From assembly GCF_900163755.1 (NCBI RefSeq), contig NZ_FUKI01000092.1, forward strand, positions 62,001 through 126,000: a stretch of 64,000 bases of DNA, given 5' to 3'. The notes under the pieces are model-generated. The model was not told where the DNA came from and did not search any database. It worked only from the letters and a program-made list of their open reading frames with translations. This document shows positions 54,943-63,798 of the stretch, one piece after another; the stretch's first letter is position 1; each line of letters begins with the position of its first letter. A program made the position numbers and the translations under genes. Source of the stretch: Crenothrix polyspora. Its GTDB lineage: Bacteria; Pseudomonadota; Gammaproteobacteria; Methylococcales; Methylomonadaceae.

Positions 54943-55294
54943 AATAACCTAAGTGTTTAATGGCGATGCCGATCAGTTTATCATTAGACTCCTGGTAAAA
55001 AAGGTAATTTTTCACATTGTGCGGTAATTTTTGTTACATTTAGCTACCAAAAACATAAAAGCCACGACAAAAATGCAATGCCGTCAATTTCTGACGCACT
55101 ATAACCGAAGTAAAAACTATAAAAACACCACAAAATACCTGATATTTTGAAGCAGATAAGCTAAAACATGGCCAGCACTATACAAACAATTAACTACCGA
55201 CACGCAGACTAACTTATTTTCTGTCGTGTCTTTTAGCTATTTGGTAGACAATAACCAACATCACTCTATTAACAATCCACCACATTTAAAACCC
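54943..55294. other. intergenic region between hemW and the two-component genes
   Basis: About 350 bp between divergent genes. I see no repeats of families A or B and cannot single out a promoter. An open frame from 55226 runs into the response regulator, but its first 23 codons do not resemble the family. Confidence 0.35.
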
Positions 55295-55963
55295 ATGAGA
55301 TTATTACTTGTTGAAGATGACGAAATACTGGGCGACGGTCTGGTTGCCGGTTTAAAAATGGAAGGCTATGCCGTAGACTGGTTAACCAACGGCAAACTTG
55401 CCGACGAAGCACTGCGCATTAATAGTTATGAATTGATTGTGCTCGATCTTAATTTACCCGACATGGACGGCATGGATATTTTACGTGCGCTGCGCGCCCG
55501 TAAAGATGAAACCCCCGTCATGGTACTCACCGCAAAAGATACCGTACCCGATCGCGTACTAGGGTTAGACAGCGGCGCAGACGACTTTGTTATTAAACCC
55601 TTTGATCTGGATGAAGTGTGCGCTCGTCTACGTGCTTTGGCACGGCGCAATGAGGGTCGCAGTGTGCCATATATTGAACACCGAGGCGTTATTTTAGACC
55701 CTGCCTCACATCAAATCACCTACCACGGTGAAAAAGTAGAACTGTCACAAAAAGAATTCGAAATACTCAGCTTTCTAATGAGTAATATTGGCCGCGTCGT
55801 CTCTAAGGCCCGCTTGGAAGAAAGCCTGTATTCGTGGAATTCCGACATAGAAAGCAATACCGTTGAAGTACATATCCATTATTTACGCAAAAAACTGGAT
55901 AGCTCACTGATCCGCACCGTCAGAAGTGCCGGTTATATTATCGACAGCGATGACGACGCATGA
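55295..55963 (+). CDS. OmpR-family response regulator (QseB/TctD-like)
   Basis: The 222-residue protein starts at ATG 55295 (MRLLLVEDDEILGDGL), the standard receiver N-terminus. An upstream frame start at 55226 is unsupported. The phosphoacceptor is D51 (IVLDLNLPDMDG), with acidic pocket E7-D8-D9, T80 and K102. The C-terminal winged helix ends with VEVHIHYLRKKLDSSLIRTV. It overlaps the kinase gene by 4 nt, forming a two-component pair whose signal and targets are unknown. Confidence 0.95.
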   Translation: MRLLLVEDDEILGDGLVAGLKMEGYAVDWLTNGKLADEALRINSYELIVLDLNLPDMDGMDILRALRARKDETPVMVLTAKDTVPDRVLGLDSGADDFVIKPFDLDEVCARLRALARRNEGRSVPYIEHRGVILDPASHQITYHGEKVELSQKEFEILSFLMSNIGRVVSKARLEESLYSWNSDIESNTVEVHIHYLRKKLDSSLIRTVRSAGYIIDSDDDA

Positions 55964-57585
55964 ATTATTCACTCCGGCAACGCTTACTGATTAGCCTACT
56001 GTCGGCCTCTATGCTGATCTGGGGCATCACCGCCTACATCAGCTACAAAACCACACGCGCCGAAGTGGGCGAATTATTTGATGCCGAATTGGCGCAATCG
56101 GGCAAAGTATTACTGGCATTTTTAGAAACATTGCCAAAAGATGAACCTCTGGAAGAAAATTTTCAGCCAAATCCAACCGAAACGGTTAATCGGTATTTTC
56201 CCAAAAAATTCCCTTATGAGCTCGACAACGAAAATCAGGATTTATTGTTAGAGGAAGAAAACGATCCTAAATTTCACCTGCACAGTTTCAACGAAATAGA
56301 TGCCAGTGATCCCTTATCACATGCTTTCGATGAGTTATTGCAAGCCAAAGATTTTGACCACAAATACAAATACGAGCGCAAAATTGTCTTCCAATTATGG
56401 AGTGAAAATGGCCGCTTGTTACGACATTCCAAAAATGCCCCCGAAAAACCGTTTGCCAAGGGCACAGAAGGTCTCAGTAAAACCACCATAGACGGCGATT
56501 TATGGCATGTATTTAGCCTGGCCAATACTAGCGGTGAATATATTATTCAAGTCGGTCAAAAGCAGGAAATTCGTACTGAATTAACTGAAGAAATTTCATC
56601 ACAATTAGTCATACAATTTCTGTACGGTATGCCATTTTTGGGTGTGGTAATCTGGTTAATTGTCGGCCATGCTTTACGGCCATTAAACCGATTAGAAAGG
56701 CAACTAGCCAAACGGGAGGCCAGTTATCTCAAGCCCTTATCAACTAAAGAATTACCCAATGAAATTGTACCTGTCGTTAATGAAATGAATAACCTGTTTG
56801 CGCAACTCGAAGAAGCACTGGAGCACGAAAGGCAATTTACCGCCGATGCCTCACATGAATTACGAACACCGCTGGCGGGCTTATTAACACAAGCGCAAGT
56901 CGCGCTAAAAACCACTGACACCGACGTGCGTACCCAAGCCTTGCAACGCATTACCCAAGGCGTTAATCGTATGACTTACATGGTGCAACAATTACTCACT
57001 TTTTCGCGCATTGAATCATCAAGCTCAGCATTTTTGGCCAAAACAACTTTGTTATTACAACATGAAATTATTCAGGTAATGACCGAGTTAGAACCCCATG
57101 CGCACAAAAAGCGTATACACATTGAAGTAGTTATCGAAGATAATCTACCGACAATAACAGCCAATGACCAACTCATCAATATTTTGGTCAAAAATATTAT
57201 TGATAACGCGATTAAATATACACCCGCCAACGGTACGGTGTTAATTAACCTAAGCGCCAGCCTCAAGCATCTGGTATTTTGCGTAGAAGACTCCGGCCCT
57301 GGCATTGCTCCTGATCAATACGAAAAATCCTTAAAACGCTTTCACCGCTGTGTAGAAACCGCCGGTACTGCGCAAGGTACTGGCCTTGGGTTTTCTATTG
57401 CGCAGCGCATCGCCAGTATTCATGATGCCACGCTAACCTTAGGTGAAGCCCCCTTAGGTGGCCTTAAAGTAACGGTATTATTTCCACTGTCTAAAAAACT
57501 TAACGAATTATCACTGCACAGCAAATTAAGTTTTTTCAGCAGAAGAAAATCTGACACACTGCTTAACCCACCGTTTAAAAAATAA
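55960..57585 (+). CDS. two-component sensor histidine kinase (QseC/TctE-like)
   Basis: The 541-residue protein has TM1 at about 8-28, a periplasmic domain of about 185 residues with an unusually acidic stretch (about 60-110, LLLEEENDP), TM2 at about 216-238, HAMP-like residues 240-290, HisKA with H299 (TADASHELRTPLAG), and HATPase with N-box IDNAIKYTPA, VEDSGPGI and GTGLGFSIA. The acidic loop could bind metal cations or polycations, as in PhoQ-type sensing, but that is speculation. It is coupled to the response regulator. Confidence 0.94.
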   Translation: MNYSLRQRLLISLLSASMLIWGITAYISYKTTRAEVGELFDAELAQSGKVLLAFLETLPKDEPLEENFQPNPTETVNRYFPKKFPYELDNENQDLLLEEENDPKFHLHSFNEIDASDPLSHAFDELLQAKDFDHKYKYERKIVFQLWSENGRLLRHSKNAPEKPFAKGTEGLSKTTIDGDLWHVFSLANTSGEYIIQVGQKQEIRTELTEEISSQLVIQFLYGMPFLGVVIWLIVGHALRPLNRLERQLAKREASYLKPLSTKELPNEIVPVVNEMNNLFAQLEEALEHERQFTADASHELRTPLAGLLTQAQVALKTTDTDVRTQALQRITQGVNRMTYMVQQLLTFSRIESSSSAFLAKTTLLLQHEIIQVMTELEPHAHKKRIHIEVVIEDNLPTITANDQLINILVKNIIDNAIKYTPANGTVLINLSASLKHLVFCVEDSGPGIAPDQYEKSLKRFHRCVETAGTAQGTGLGFSIAQRIASIHDATLTLGEAPLGGLKVTVLFPLSKKLNELSLHSKLSFFSRRKSDTLLNPPFKK

Positions 57586-57648
57586 GCGGGGATGCATTAA
57601 GTAAACACCTTGTGAAGTTTACGCAACAATGGTTTGTTTTTATCGCAC

Positions 57649-60504
57649 TTAGACGGGATGACTTAAAACTTTTTTAGCTAATAAATCCGTCATAACCATC
57701 GCTGTAACAGGCCGACTGAAATAATAACCTTGAATCAAATCGCAATGCCAGCGGTTAAGTTGATTGAATTGATCGAGTGTTTCGACACCTTTGGCAACAA
57801 CATTCATGTGCATATTATGGCCGAGTACAATAATAGTTTGAATGATATTAGCCGCATCGCTATCTTGGCTCAGTTGTGCAACAAACGATTTATCAATTTT
57901 TAATTGATCAATCGGTAGATTTTTAAGCGTATTTAACGAAAAATAACCAATACCAAAATCATCAATGGCAATAGACACACCTAACGCTTTAATATCACAC
58001 AGTATTTGAGCGATACGATCAATATCTTTTATCATGACATTTTCTGTGATTTCAACTTTAAGGCTGTTAGCCTGTAAATGATGCTTAATAAGTGCCTGAT
58101 CAATACGCCGACATAAATCATTATGCAAAAACTGCTTGTGTGACAAATTAATTGCCACGTTAATAACCGGCAAATTAGTTTGTTGCCAGCTATGCTGCTG
58201 ACTGCACACCGCATTTAACAACCAATCGCCAATAGGATTAATTAAACCAATGTCTTCTGCAAGTGAGATAAATTTACTCGGCAGTAACAAACCCTTCTGG
58301 GGGTGGTGCCAACGCAGCAAAGCTTCCGCACCAACAATCCTGTGCGTCTTGATATCGACTTGTGGCTGATAAAAAACCTCAAAATGCCCCGCATCAAGTG
58401 CGTCATACATTTCTTTTTCCAGCGTCAGGCGTTTTTTGGCCGATTCATTTAAACCATTAGCATAAAAACTGTAATTGTTTTTGCCTTTTTCCTTGACGCG
58501 GTACATAGCCGTATCGGCTTGTGTCAGCAACGCTTCGCTGGTTAAACCATCTTTAGGAAAAATACTAATACCTATGCTGGAGGTAACATACAGTTGCTGA
58601 CCAGCAAAAAAATACGGTGGCGCTAAGCGCTGTAATAATTTGTTGGCAATCGGTGAGATAGTGTCTTCGTTAGGCAAATGATTAAGCAATACAACAAATT
58701 CATCACCACCCCATCGCGCAGCGGTATCCAGTTGTCGCATATCGGCACATAACCGAGTGGCCATTTCTTTTAGTACCAAATCACCAATCACATGACCCAT
58801 ACCATCATTAATTTTTTTAAAACCGTCTAAATCAATAAATAATAGCGCGAAACACGTACCATTGCGGTTGGCTGCTAAAATAGCGTTGGCAATACTTTCT
58901 TGCAATAATATGCGATTAGGCAAACCGGTTAACGCATCATGCGTAGCCAAATGCGCTAGTTGGCTACTGATATGCAAGGTATTGGTCAGATCATTCAGCG
59001 CAAACACCATGCCGGTCACATGTTTATTGTCATTTTTAATGAGCGTGCCTTTAATTTGTATGGCATATTCCTCACCACGCGGGTTAATTAAAAACCAAGG
59101 CATTGCGGTCTGAAATGATTGCTCGCTTACTAAACCGTGCGTGATGCTATCAAGATCGCTTGAGTTATTGGTGTTTTGGTGATTAAAGCGCAGGATTGAA
59201 TCAATGTGCGAACCACTGGCTAACCTAAGAGTATAGCCAGTTAATAGCTCGGCAGCAGGGTTCATATACTCGATAAAGCCTTTGCAACTGGTGGTAATCA
59301 CCGCATCGCCTATGCAATGCAAGGCGGCTTTGGCCAGTTGCCGTTCAGAAAATAACATCTTGGCAAAACAATCTAAACGTTGCCAGCGCCATAACAAATG
59401 ATTAATCGTCAGTAGTACCAACACCGGCACAGGGCCATACCATAAATGAAACTGCTTCAGTAATACTCCGCTAATAATCACGGTGAGTAAACAAAAAAAC
59501 AGGCTGCTGTGCAATGACCGCTGCGGACAAAAAAAACTATAGTAAATAATGGGAATAGCAAGCAAACTCAGCGTTAACCACATTGCCGCCAAACGCGGCA
59601 GTTTTTGTATCGATAAATTATTAATAAGTACATCAAGGACATGGGCATTAATTTCTACACCACTTAATAAACTGGCATTTTTATGCAACGGGGTTTTAAA
59701 CATTTGCGTTAAGCCGGAGGCTGTCGCACCCACGACAACAATTTTTCCACGTAAACTGTCCCTGACTTCAGCATTTGTCAACACGTCGACATAAGACACC
59801 TGTTTAAAATGCTGGTTAGCACTGGCAAAAGGAATTTCAATGCGAAAATCACCTTGCCAGCAAGGACAGTTTTCTATTTTAGGTGGGTGGTCGCCTTTTA
59901 AAAAACGCTGTTTATTAGGTTCGTTTATAGATAATAATGCCAGCGCAAAAGAAGGCCAATATGAACCTTTAACACCCGCTTGCAGACAGGTGCTGCGTAC
60001 CACGCCGTCATTATCTAATTCAACATCAACATGTCCAAAACCTGCGGCAGCACTCACTAATTCTGGCCAAGGCAAAGCTGTCGGTAAGGTTTTTTTAGCA
60101 CCGGAAATTTCCGGAAAAACAGGCAAAATAACCCGTCCATTATTATGGATAGCTTGAATAAGTTTGCGATCGCCTATCATATCTTTGGGATTGGGTTTGT
60201 CAAAGACAAGATCAAGTCCTATGGCTTTAACACCCACGGCGCTTAAGTAATTAATAAGTTGAGCGTGCTGGCGACGAGACCACGGCAAGCGCCCCAGTTT
60301 TTTCACACTATTTTTGTCAATAGCAACAATAACAATATCGCGGCTGATGTCTCTGGAAAATAGCGCTAAGCCTCTGTCGTATAATTGATTGTCCCACTGT
60401 TTTAACGTGTCATACTGCTGCAAAAAAAGCGCTAAGCACAGCAAACAACCAAGCCACAGACATTTATATATGTCTACGCGGTAAATTATTGAAAACCATT
60501 TCAT
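57649..60504 (-). CDS. CHASE2-PAS-GGDEF-EAL cyclic-di-GMP signalling protein
   Basis: I take ATG 60504 (MKWFSIIYRV, 951 residues). The frame opens 57 nt earlier at a TTG (60561) without a ribosome binding site. Order of domains: a short N-terminal TM, an extracytoplasmic CHASE2 sensor (about 30-290), three TM helices (about 305-370), PAS (about 385-505), GGDEF (about 520-680, WGGDEF intact at 598-603) and EAL (about 700-940, EALLRW intact at 727-732). Both output domains keep their signature residues, so diguanylate cyclase and phosphodiesterase activity are both possible. Cyclic-di-GMP controls PGA synthesis in other bacteria, so a link to pgaABCD is plausible. Confidence 0.93.
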   Translation of the reverse strand: MKWFSIIYRVDIYKCLWLGCLLCLALFLQQYDTLKQWDNQLYDRGLALFSRDISRDIVIVAIDKNSVKKLGRLPWSRRQHAQLINYLSAVGVKAIGLDLVFDKPNPKDMIGDRKLIQAIHNNGRVILPVFPEISGAKKTLPTALPWPELVSAAAGFGHVDVELDNDGVVRSTCLQAGVKGSYWPSFALALLSINEPNKQRFLKGDHPPKIENCPCWQGDFRIEIPFASANQHFKQVSYVDVLTNAEVRDSLRGKIVVVGATASGLTQMFKTPLHKNASLLSGVEINAHVLDVLINNLSIQKLPRLAAMWLTLSLLAIPIIYYSFFCPQRSLHSSLFFCLLTVIISGVLLKQFHLWYGPVPVLVLLTINHLLWRWQRLDCFAKMLFSERQLAKAALHCIGDAVITTSCKGFIEYMNPAAELLTGYTLRLASGSHIDSILRFNHQNTNNSSDLDSITHGLVSEQSFQTAMPWFLINPRGEEYAIQIKGTLIKNDNKHVTGMVFALNDLTNTLHISSQLAHLATHDALTGLPNRILLQESIANAILAANRNGTCFALLFIDLDGFKKINDGMGHVIGDLVLKEMATRLCADMRQLDTAARWGGDEFVVLLNHLPNEDTISPIANKLLQRLAPPYFFAGQQLYVTSSIGISIFPKDGLTSEALLTQADTAMYRVKEKGKNNYSFYANGLNESAKKRLTLEKEMYDALDAGHFEVFYQPQVDIKTHRIVGAEALLRWHHPQKGLLLPSKFISLAEDIGLINPIGDWLLNAVCSQQHSWQQTNLPVINVAINLSHKQFLHNDLCRRIDQALIKHHLQANSLKVEITENVMIKDIDRIAQILCDIKALGVSIAIDDFGIGYFSLNTLKNLPIDQLKIDKSFVAQLSQDSDAANIIQTIIVLGHNMHMNVVAKGVETLDQFNQLNRWHCDLIQGYYFSRPVTAMVMTDLLAKKVLSHPV

Positions 60505-60568
60505 AATGAGTATGCCAAAGCGCGTCAAAAACAATAATGCTGATATTTTTAGAGCGATCAATTTTTTT

Positions 60569-60678
60569 GGCTATCCGCTTAAAGCGGCACATCCGCTCGC
60601 CCTGAGTTTGTCGAAGGGCTTGTAGTTCAGTTCACCACGAACGATTTTAAAAAAATATCCCGCCTTAAACGGGTAACC
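60569..60678. repeat. family A element (diverged copy) upstream of the GGDEF-EAL gene
   Basis: The ends are GGCTATCCGCTTAAAGCGGC and, on the other strand, GGTTACCCGTTTAAGGCGGG. The REP pair inside is mutated (CCGCTCGCCCTGAGTTTGTC, CACCACGAACG). Confidence 0.7.
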
Positions 60679-60702
60679 AAAATTTAGTGTCTAAAAATAT
60701 TT

Positions 60703-60808
60703 GGATTATCTACTTAACTGGAGACAAAAAAATAATATAATTCAAGCAGGTTGAATTGCTTGCTGTTTGGCAACCCAGCCTGTATTTTGTTACGTTAAAT
60801 TGGTAGCC
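60703..60808. repeat. family A element with a GGTTGAATTG-type interior
   Basis: The left end is GGATTATCTACTTAACTGGA and the right end on the other strand is GGCTACCAATTTAACGTAAC. The interior CAGGTTGAATTGCTTGCTG ... CAACCCAGCCTG resembles the interior of the element at 28215. It lies 24 nt from the previous element. Confidence 0.6.
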
Positions 60809-61292
60809 CATATTTGTATTCAAAATAGTGAGTGTGGACTGTATTTTAAATTAGAAGCGTCCATGAGATAAGTCAGTAACCTTGTTGGCGCACTCAGAAC
60901 GAATAGTGGCTTATTTTAATTGCTCAGCGCATTTCATGCAAATTACTTAACAAATATATCAACTTATTGAACTACTATAGCAATAATAATGACACAAGCG
61001 CTGTATTTATCGCTGATAAGCTATAACATCGCCCAAACTGGGAATGCCTATGCCAAGAAAAAGTTCATGTATATCGGAAAATTGCGGAAAAGTAACGGAT
61101 AAAATACTGTGTGAAATAATGAATCCCGCTTTAAAAAACATCCACATTTAAAATCTAAAGCGTTAGATTAATGTGGCACATTCTTTGGTGGCACTCACCG
61201 TAGGTTGATAAAAACACTGTGGATTGCAGCCGAGCGCGTTAGCGTGATTAATTTTTTAATCTTACCGTACACGCACGGCCACGGATGTGTTT
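60809..61292. other. intergenic spacer with a strong composite hairpin
   Basis: It contains a remnant resembling family B near 60890-60950 and a hairpin at 61142-61176: outer stem CCACATT/AATGTGG, inner stem AATCTAA/TTAGATT, loop AGCG. No convincing gene; a 36-codon frame around 61048 is unsupported. Confidence 0.45.
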
Positions 61293-61547
61293 TTAAGCTG
61301 TCGTAATGTCGGCAGATTTAAGTATACGCAACGCTGCCTGCGTATGTTCGGCAGCTTCGCGGCCAAGACTGGTTAAATAACCACCATCTTCTTGGGAAAT
61401 TAAACCTTTGTTAAATAATCGCAAAGTGGCAGCAATTGTTGCTGCTTGGGCGCTGTGCTGGTGTACCTTGATGCCTTCCAATGTGGTTGCCAGGTTATAG
61501 CGCGCCAAAATGTCCAACTCTTCTAAAATATCTTGTGTGTAGGGCAT
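61293..61547 (-). CDS. TIGR02647 family small protein
   Basis: The 84-residue protein MPYTQDILEELDILARYNLA ... LFNKGLISQEDGGYLTSLGR matches the conserved TIGR02647 family of gammaproteobacteria. It is predicted to be all-helical and possibly DNA-binding, but of unknown function. It is monocistronic. Confidence 0.88.
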   Translation of the reverse strand: MPYTQDILEELDILARYNLATTLEGIKVHQHSAQAATIAATLRLFNKGLISQEDGGYLTSLGREAAEHTQAALRILKSADITTA

Positions 61548-61704
61548 TAGCAGTCCTCTGTTGTTTTTAAAATGAACGTATAGAATAAGGCCATTTTTGT
61601 CATGTGACAGATTTATTTTTTATCAAAGGCGGCTGGGATACAATACGTTCAATAACACAAGATTTGTATTGTCTTAGCGTCAGCGTGTGCAGACGCTAAG
61701 ACAT

Positions 61705-62355
61705 TTAGTTTGATAGCGGCTTGCCAGGCTCGTCAGTTGCCATATAGAAACGCGGCACACCTTTAATGGGGGCTTGCCCTATGTGAATATACTGTAGACC
61801 TACCAGCATTTCGGTACTCGATACGTATTCTGTCCAGATAACTTTTATTTCACCTTCGATTTCTAAGGCTTTAAATTCAAACACAGTGATCAGATTTTTT
61901 TCAATGGCTAATTTTTCAGCCAACCGGATCATAATGCCATCGACAGAAGCATTCACTGAATAAAACTCGCGATAAACACCGTCTAGTAAGATAAGCCCTG
62001 GCGAGGCAATGGTCTTGCGATAGGCTTTTCTTTTATAAAGAACTCTGTCGATATCGTAAGATACATTTTTAAACTCTAATGCCAGCAATAGATAATCATC
62101 TTCTATGTCAACTCTAACAGCTTCTGTTTCACCCGCCAATCGCAAGCTAGGAATGTACATGTCAATAAGGGTGGCGGCCAATATTTCTCGGTAAATTCTA
62201 TTAAGATCATTTTGATTTTGCTTTTGATTGATTTTAACGAGCACACCGGTTAACGAAATATTTTTAACGGTAATGCTATATTCCTCACCGCCCATATAAA
62301 TCAAGCCATAAGAGGCCAGATTTTTCCGATAAGGTCGTTTTACATGTACGCTCAT
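61705..62355 (-). CDS. tandem PilZ-domain protein, putative cyclic-di-GMP receptor
   Basis: The 216-residue protein has two PilZ-like halves. The first has KRPYRKN (R/KxxxR) and NISLTG (D/NxSxxG), at about residues 6-40. The second has KRKAYRKT and NASVDG, starting near residue 107. These are the two cyclic-di-GMP contact motifs, present in both halves. There is no output domain or membrane segment. It could relay cyclic-di-GMP levels to a partner. It is about 1.2 kb from the GGDEF-EAL gene and on the same strand, with one gene between. Confidence 0.82.
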   Translation of the reverse strand: MSVHVKRPYRKNLASYGLIYMGGEEYSITVKNISLTGVLVKINQKQNQNDLNRIYREILAATLIDMYIPSLRLAGETEAVRVDIEDDYLLLALEFKNVSYDIDRVLYKRKAYRKTIASPGLILLDGVYREFYSVNASVDGIMIRLAEKLAIEKNLITVFEFKALEIEGEIKVIWTEYVSSTEMLVGLQYIHIGQAPIKGVPRFYMATDEPGKPLSN

Positions 62356-62506
62356 ACTGATCCTCTATTTCGCTTTTGCAGTGGCGCTATTACTGTAGTA
62401 ATTTAGACTAGAAGTATAGTAGGTTAATTAATTTTTATTTGGTATTTTTACGATTTACTTGTTTTTATAGTCCTTAATATTTAAATCTTTACGTGTGTTT
62501 TTTATT

Positions 62507-63064
62507 ATGAAAAAGTTTGTCATAGTGTGTTCTGGCGTGCTGTTAGCAGCATGTACCACTTTACCGCCTAAAAATACCAACAATATTTGCTCTGTATTTA
62601 GAGAAAAAGACGGTTGGTATGCCGATGCACAGCGTACTTTTAAGCGCTGGGGTGTGCCTGTACCAGTACAGATGGCCATCATGCACCAAGAATCACATTT
62701 TGTTGCCGATGCGCGGCCGCCACGCACTTGGCTAGGGTTTAGAGCCAGTAGCGCGTATGGTTACTCACAAGCCTTAGACGGTACCTGGCATCAATACTTA
62801 AAAAGTACCGATAATTCGGGGGCGGATCGTGATGATTTTGCCGATGCCAGTGATTTTATCGGCTGGTATTGCGATATAAGCGCCAACAAACTGGGCGTTT
62901 CTAAATGGGATACCAAAAATTTATATTTAGCTTATCACGAAGGCCACGGTGGTTTTCAGCGCAAAAGTTATTTAAATAAACCCTGGTTGATGCAAGTGGC
63001 CAAGAAGGTCTCTAAACGTGCCAGCCTATTTCAAGGGCAATTAACCGGCTGTGAAATGAATTAG
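62507..63064 (+). CDS. lytic transglycosylase-like lipoprotein
   Basis: I take ATG 62507 (MKKFVIVCSGVLLAACTTLP), 185 residues, beginning a lipoprotein signal with lipobox LAAC. An in-frame GTG at 62495 is less likely. The mature part MAIMHQESHFVADARPPRTW (with catalytic-type Glu in QESHF), AYGYSQALDGTW and LYLAYHEGHGGF fits SLT-type transglycosylases of the small lipoprotein class. It would cleave peptidoglycan at the periplasmic side of a membrane. Confidence 0.85.
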   Translation: MKKFVIVCSGVLLAACTTLPPKNTNNICSVFREKDGWYADAQRTFKRWGVPVPVQMAIMHQESHFVADARPPRTWLGFRASSAYGYSQALDGTWHQYLKSTDNSGADRDDFADASDFIGWYCDISANKLGVSKWDTKNLYLAYHEGHGGFQRKSYLNKPWLMQVAKKVSKRASLFQGQLTGCEMN

Positions 63065-63124
63065 CCGAAGTCGGTAGTTTTTTTGCTAAACTAGCGGCTT
63101 TAATTCACTCAAAAGGCGAAAATC

Positions 63125-63607
63125 GTGAGAAAAATGCACGCTAAACTTCTTTCAGTTATCACCGTTATTGTTATAGGACTTTCTATGTTTTCAATGGCCA
63201 ACGCTGGCACACCAGACGAAAATAAAGCGGCAGGTGCTGCGTATCTTGCAACCAATGCTAAAAAAGCCGGTATTTCGACGACTGCCAGTGGTTTGCAATA
63301 TGAAGTTGTCACTAAAGGTACCGGCACTAAAAACCCAGCGGCCACAGATAAAGTTACTGTACATTACAAAGGCACAACCATCGACGGCAAAGAGTTTGAT
63401 AGTTCTTACAGCCGTGGCGAGCCTATTGCCTTTGGTTTAAACCAAGTTATCCCCGGTTGGACAGAAGGCGTACAACTGATGACCGAAGGTGCGAAATACC
63501 GTTTTTATATCCCATCAGAATTAGCCTACGGCGAAAATGGTGCGGGTGGTGCGATTGGCGCTAACGAAGCTTTAATTTTTGATGTTGAGCTGATCAAAAT
63601 TAATTAA
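63125..63607 (+). CDS. secreted FKBP-type peptidyl-prolyl cis-trans isomerase
   Basis: The 160-residue protein starts at GTG 63125 with AAAGGCGA about 7 nt upstream, where the next ATG is at 63134. The signal peptide ends at SMANA. The FKBP domain has VTVHYKGTTIDGKEFDSSYS, GEPIAFGLNQVIPGWTEGVQ and YRFYIPSELAYGENGAGGAI, all family signatures. There is only a short dimerisation region, so it resembles FklB-like single-domain forms. A terminator formed by a repeat follows. Confidence 0.94.
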   Translation: MRKMHAKLLSVITVIVIGLSMFSMANAGTPDENKAAGAAYLATNAKKAGISTTASGLQYEVVTKGTGTKNPAATDKVTVHYKGTTIDGKEFDSSYSRGEPIAFGLNQVIPGWTEGVQLMTEGAKYRFYIPSELAYGENGAGGAIGANEALIFDVELIKIN

Positions 63608-63621
63608 ATTGTAGACTATAG

Positions 63622-63655
63622 GCTGGGTTGAAGCATAGCGGAAACCCAGCTTTTT
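63622..63655 (+). terminator. terminator after the FKBP gene, built from a GCTGGGTT repeat
   Basis: GCTGGGTT (63622-63629) pairs with AACCCAGC (63643-63650), followed by TTTTT (63651-63655). It lies 15 nt after the stop. The sequence belongs to the same kind of repeat as those near 28245 and 60750. Confidence 0.75.
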
Positions 63656-63745
63656 CAACATTTGGATTATCCGTCGGGAAAGCTACCAACACCAGTAAGC
63701 GTGTTTAATTCCCTAAAGGCAAACATTCAACCTTAGCGTTTCACA

Positions 63746-63774
63746 TTGACACAAACTGCAAATACTTGTACATT
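63746..63774 (+). promoter_or_regulatory. sigma70 promoter of the antitoxin gene
   Basis: TTGACA (63746-63751), a 17-nt spacer and TACATT (63769-63774): a near-consensus promoter. The start site would fall around 63781, about 18-25 nt before the start codon. Confidence 0.75.
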
Positions 63775-63785
63775 TATCCTGTACG
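63767..63785. promoter_or_regulatory. probable autoregulatory operator, TGTAC boxes
   Basis: TGTACA (63767-63772) and TGTACG (63780-63785) lie in a direct repeat TGTACRTTTAT, 13 bp centre to centre, overlapping the -10 box and start site. YefM-type antitoxins are known to bind TGTACA hexamers in their own promoters. Confidence 0.6.
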
Positions 63786-63798
63786 TTTATTTCTTGTG

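Noticed and set aside
61048-61152. 36-codon open frame starting with MPMPRKSS
   Set aside because: No ribosome binding site or recognisable family, and it ends within a hairpin-rich spacer.
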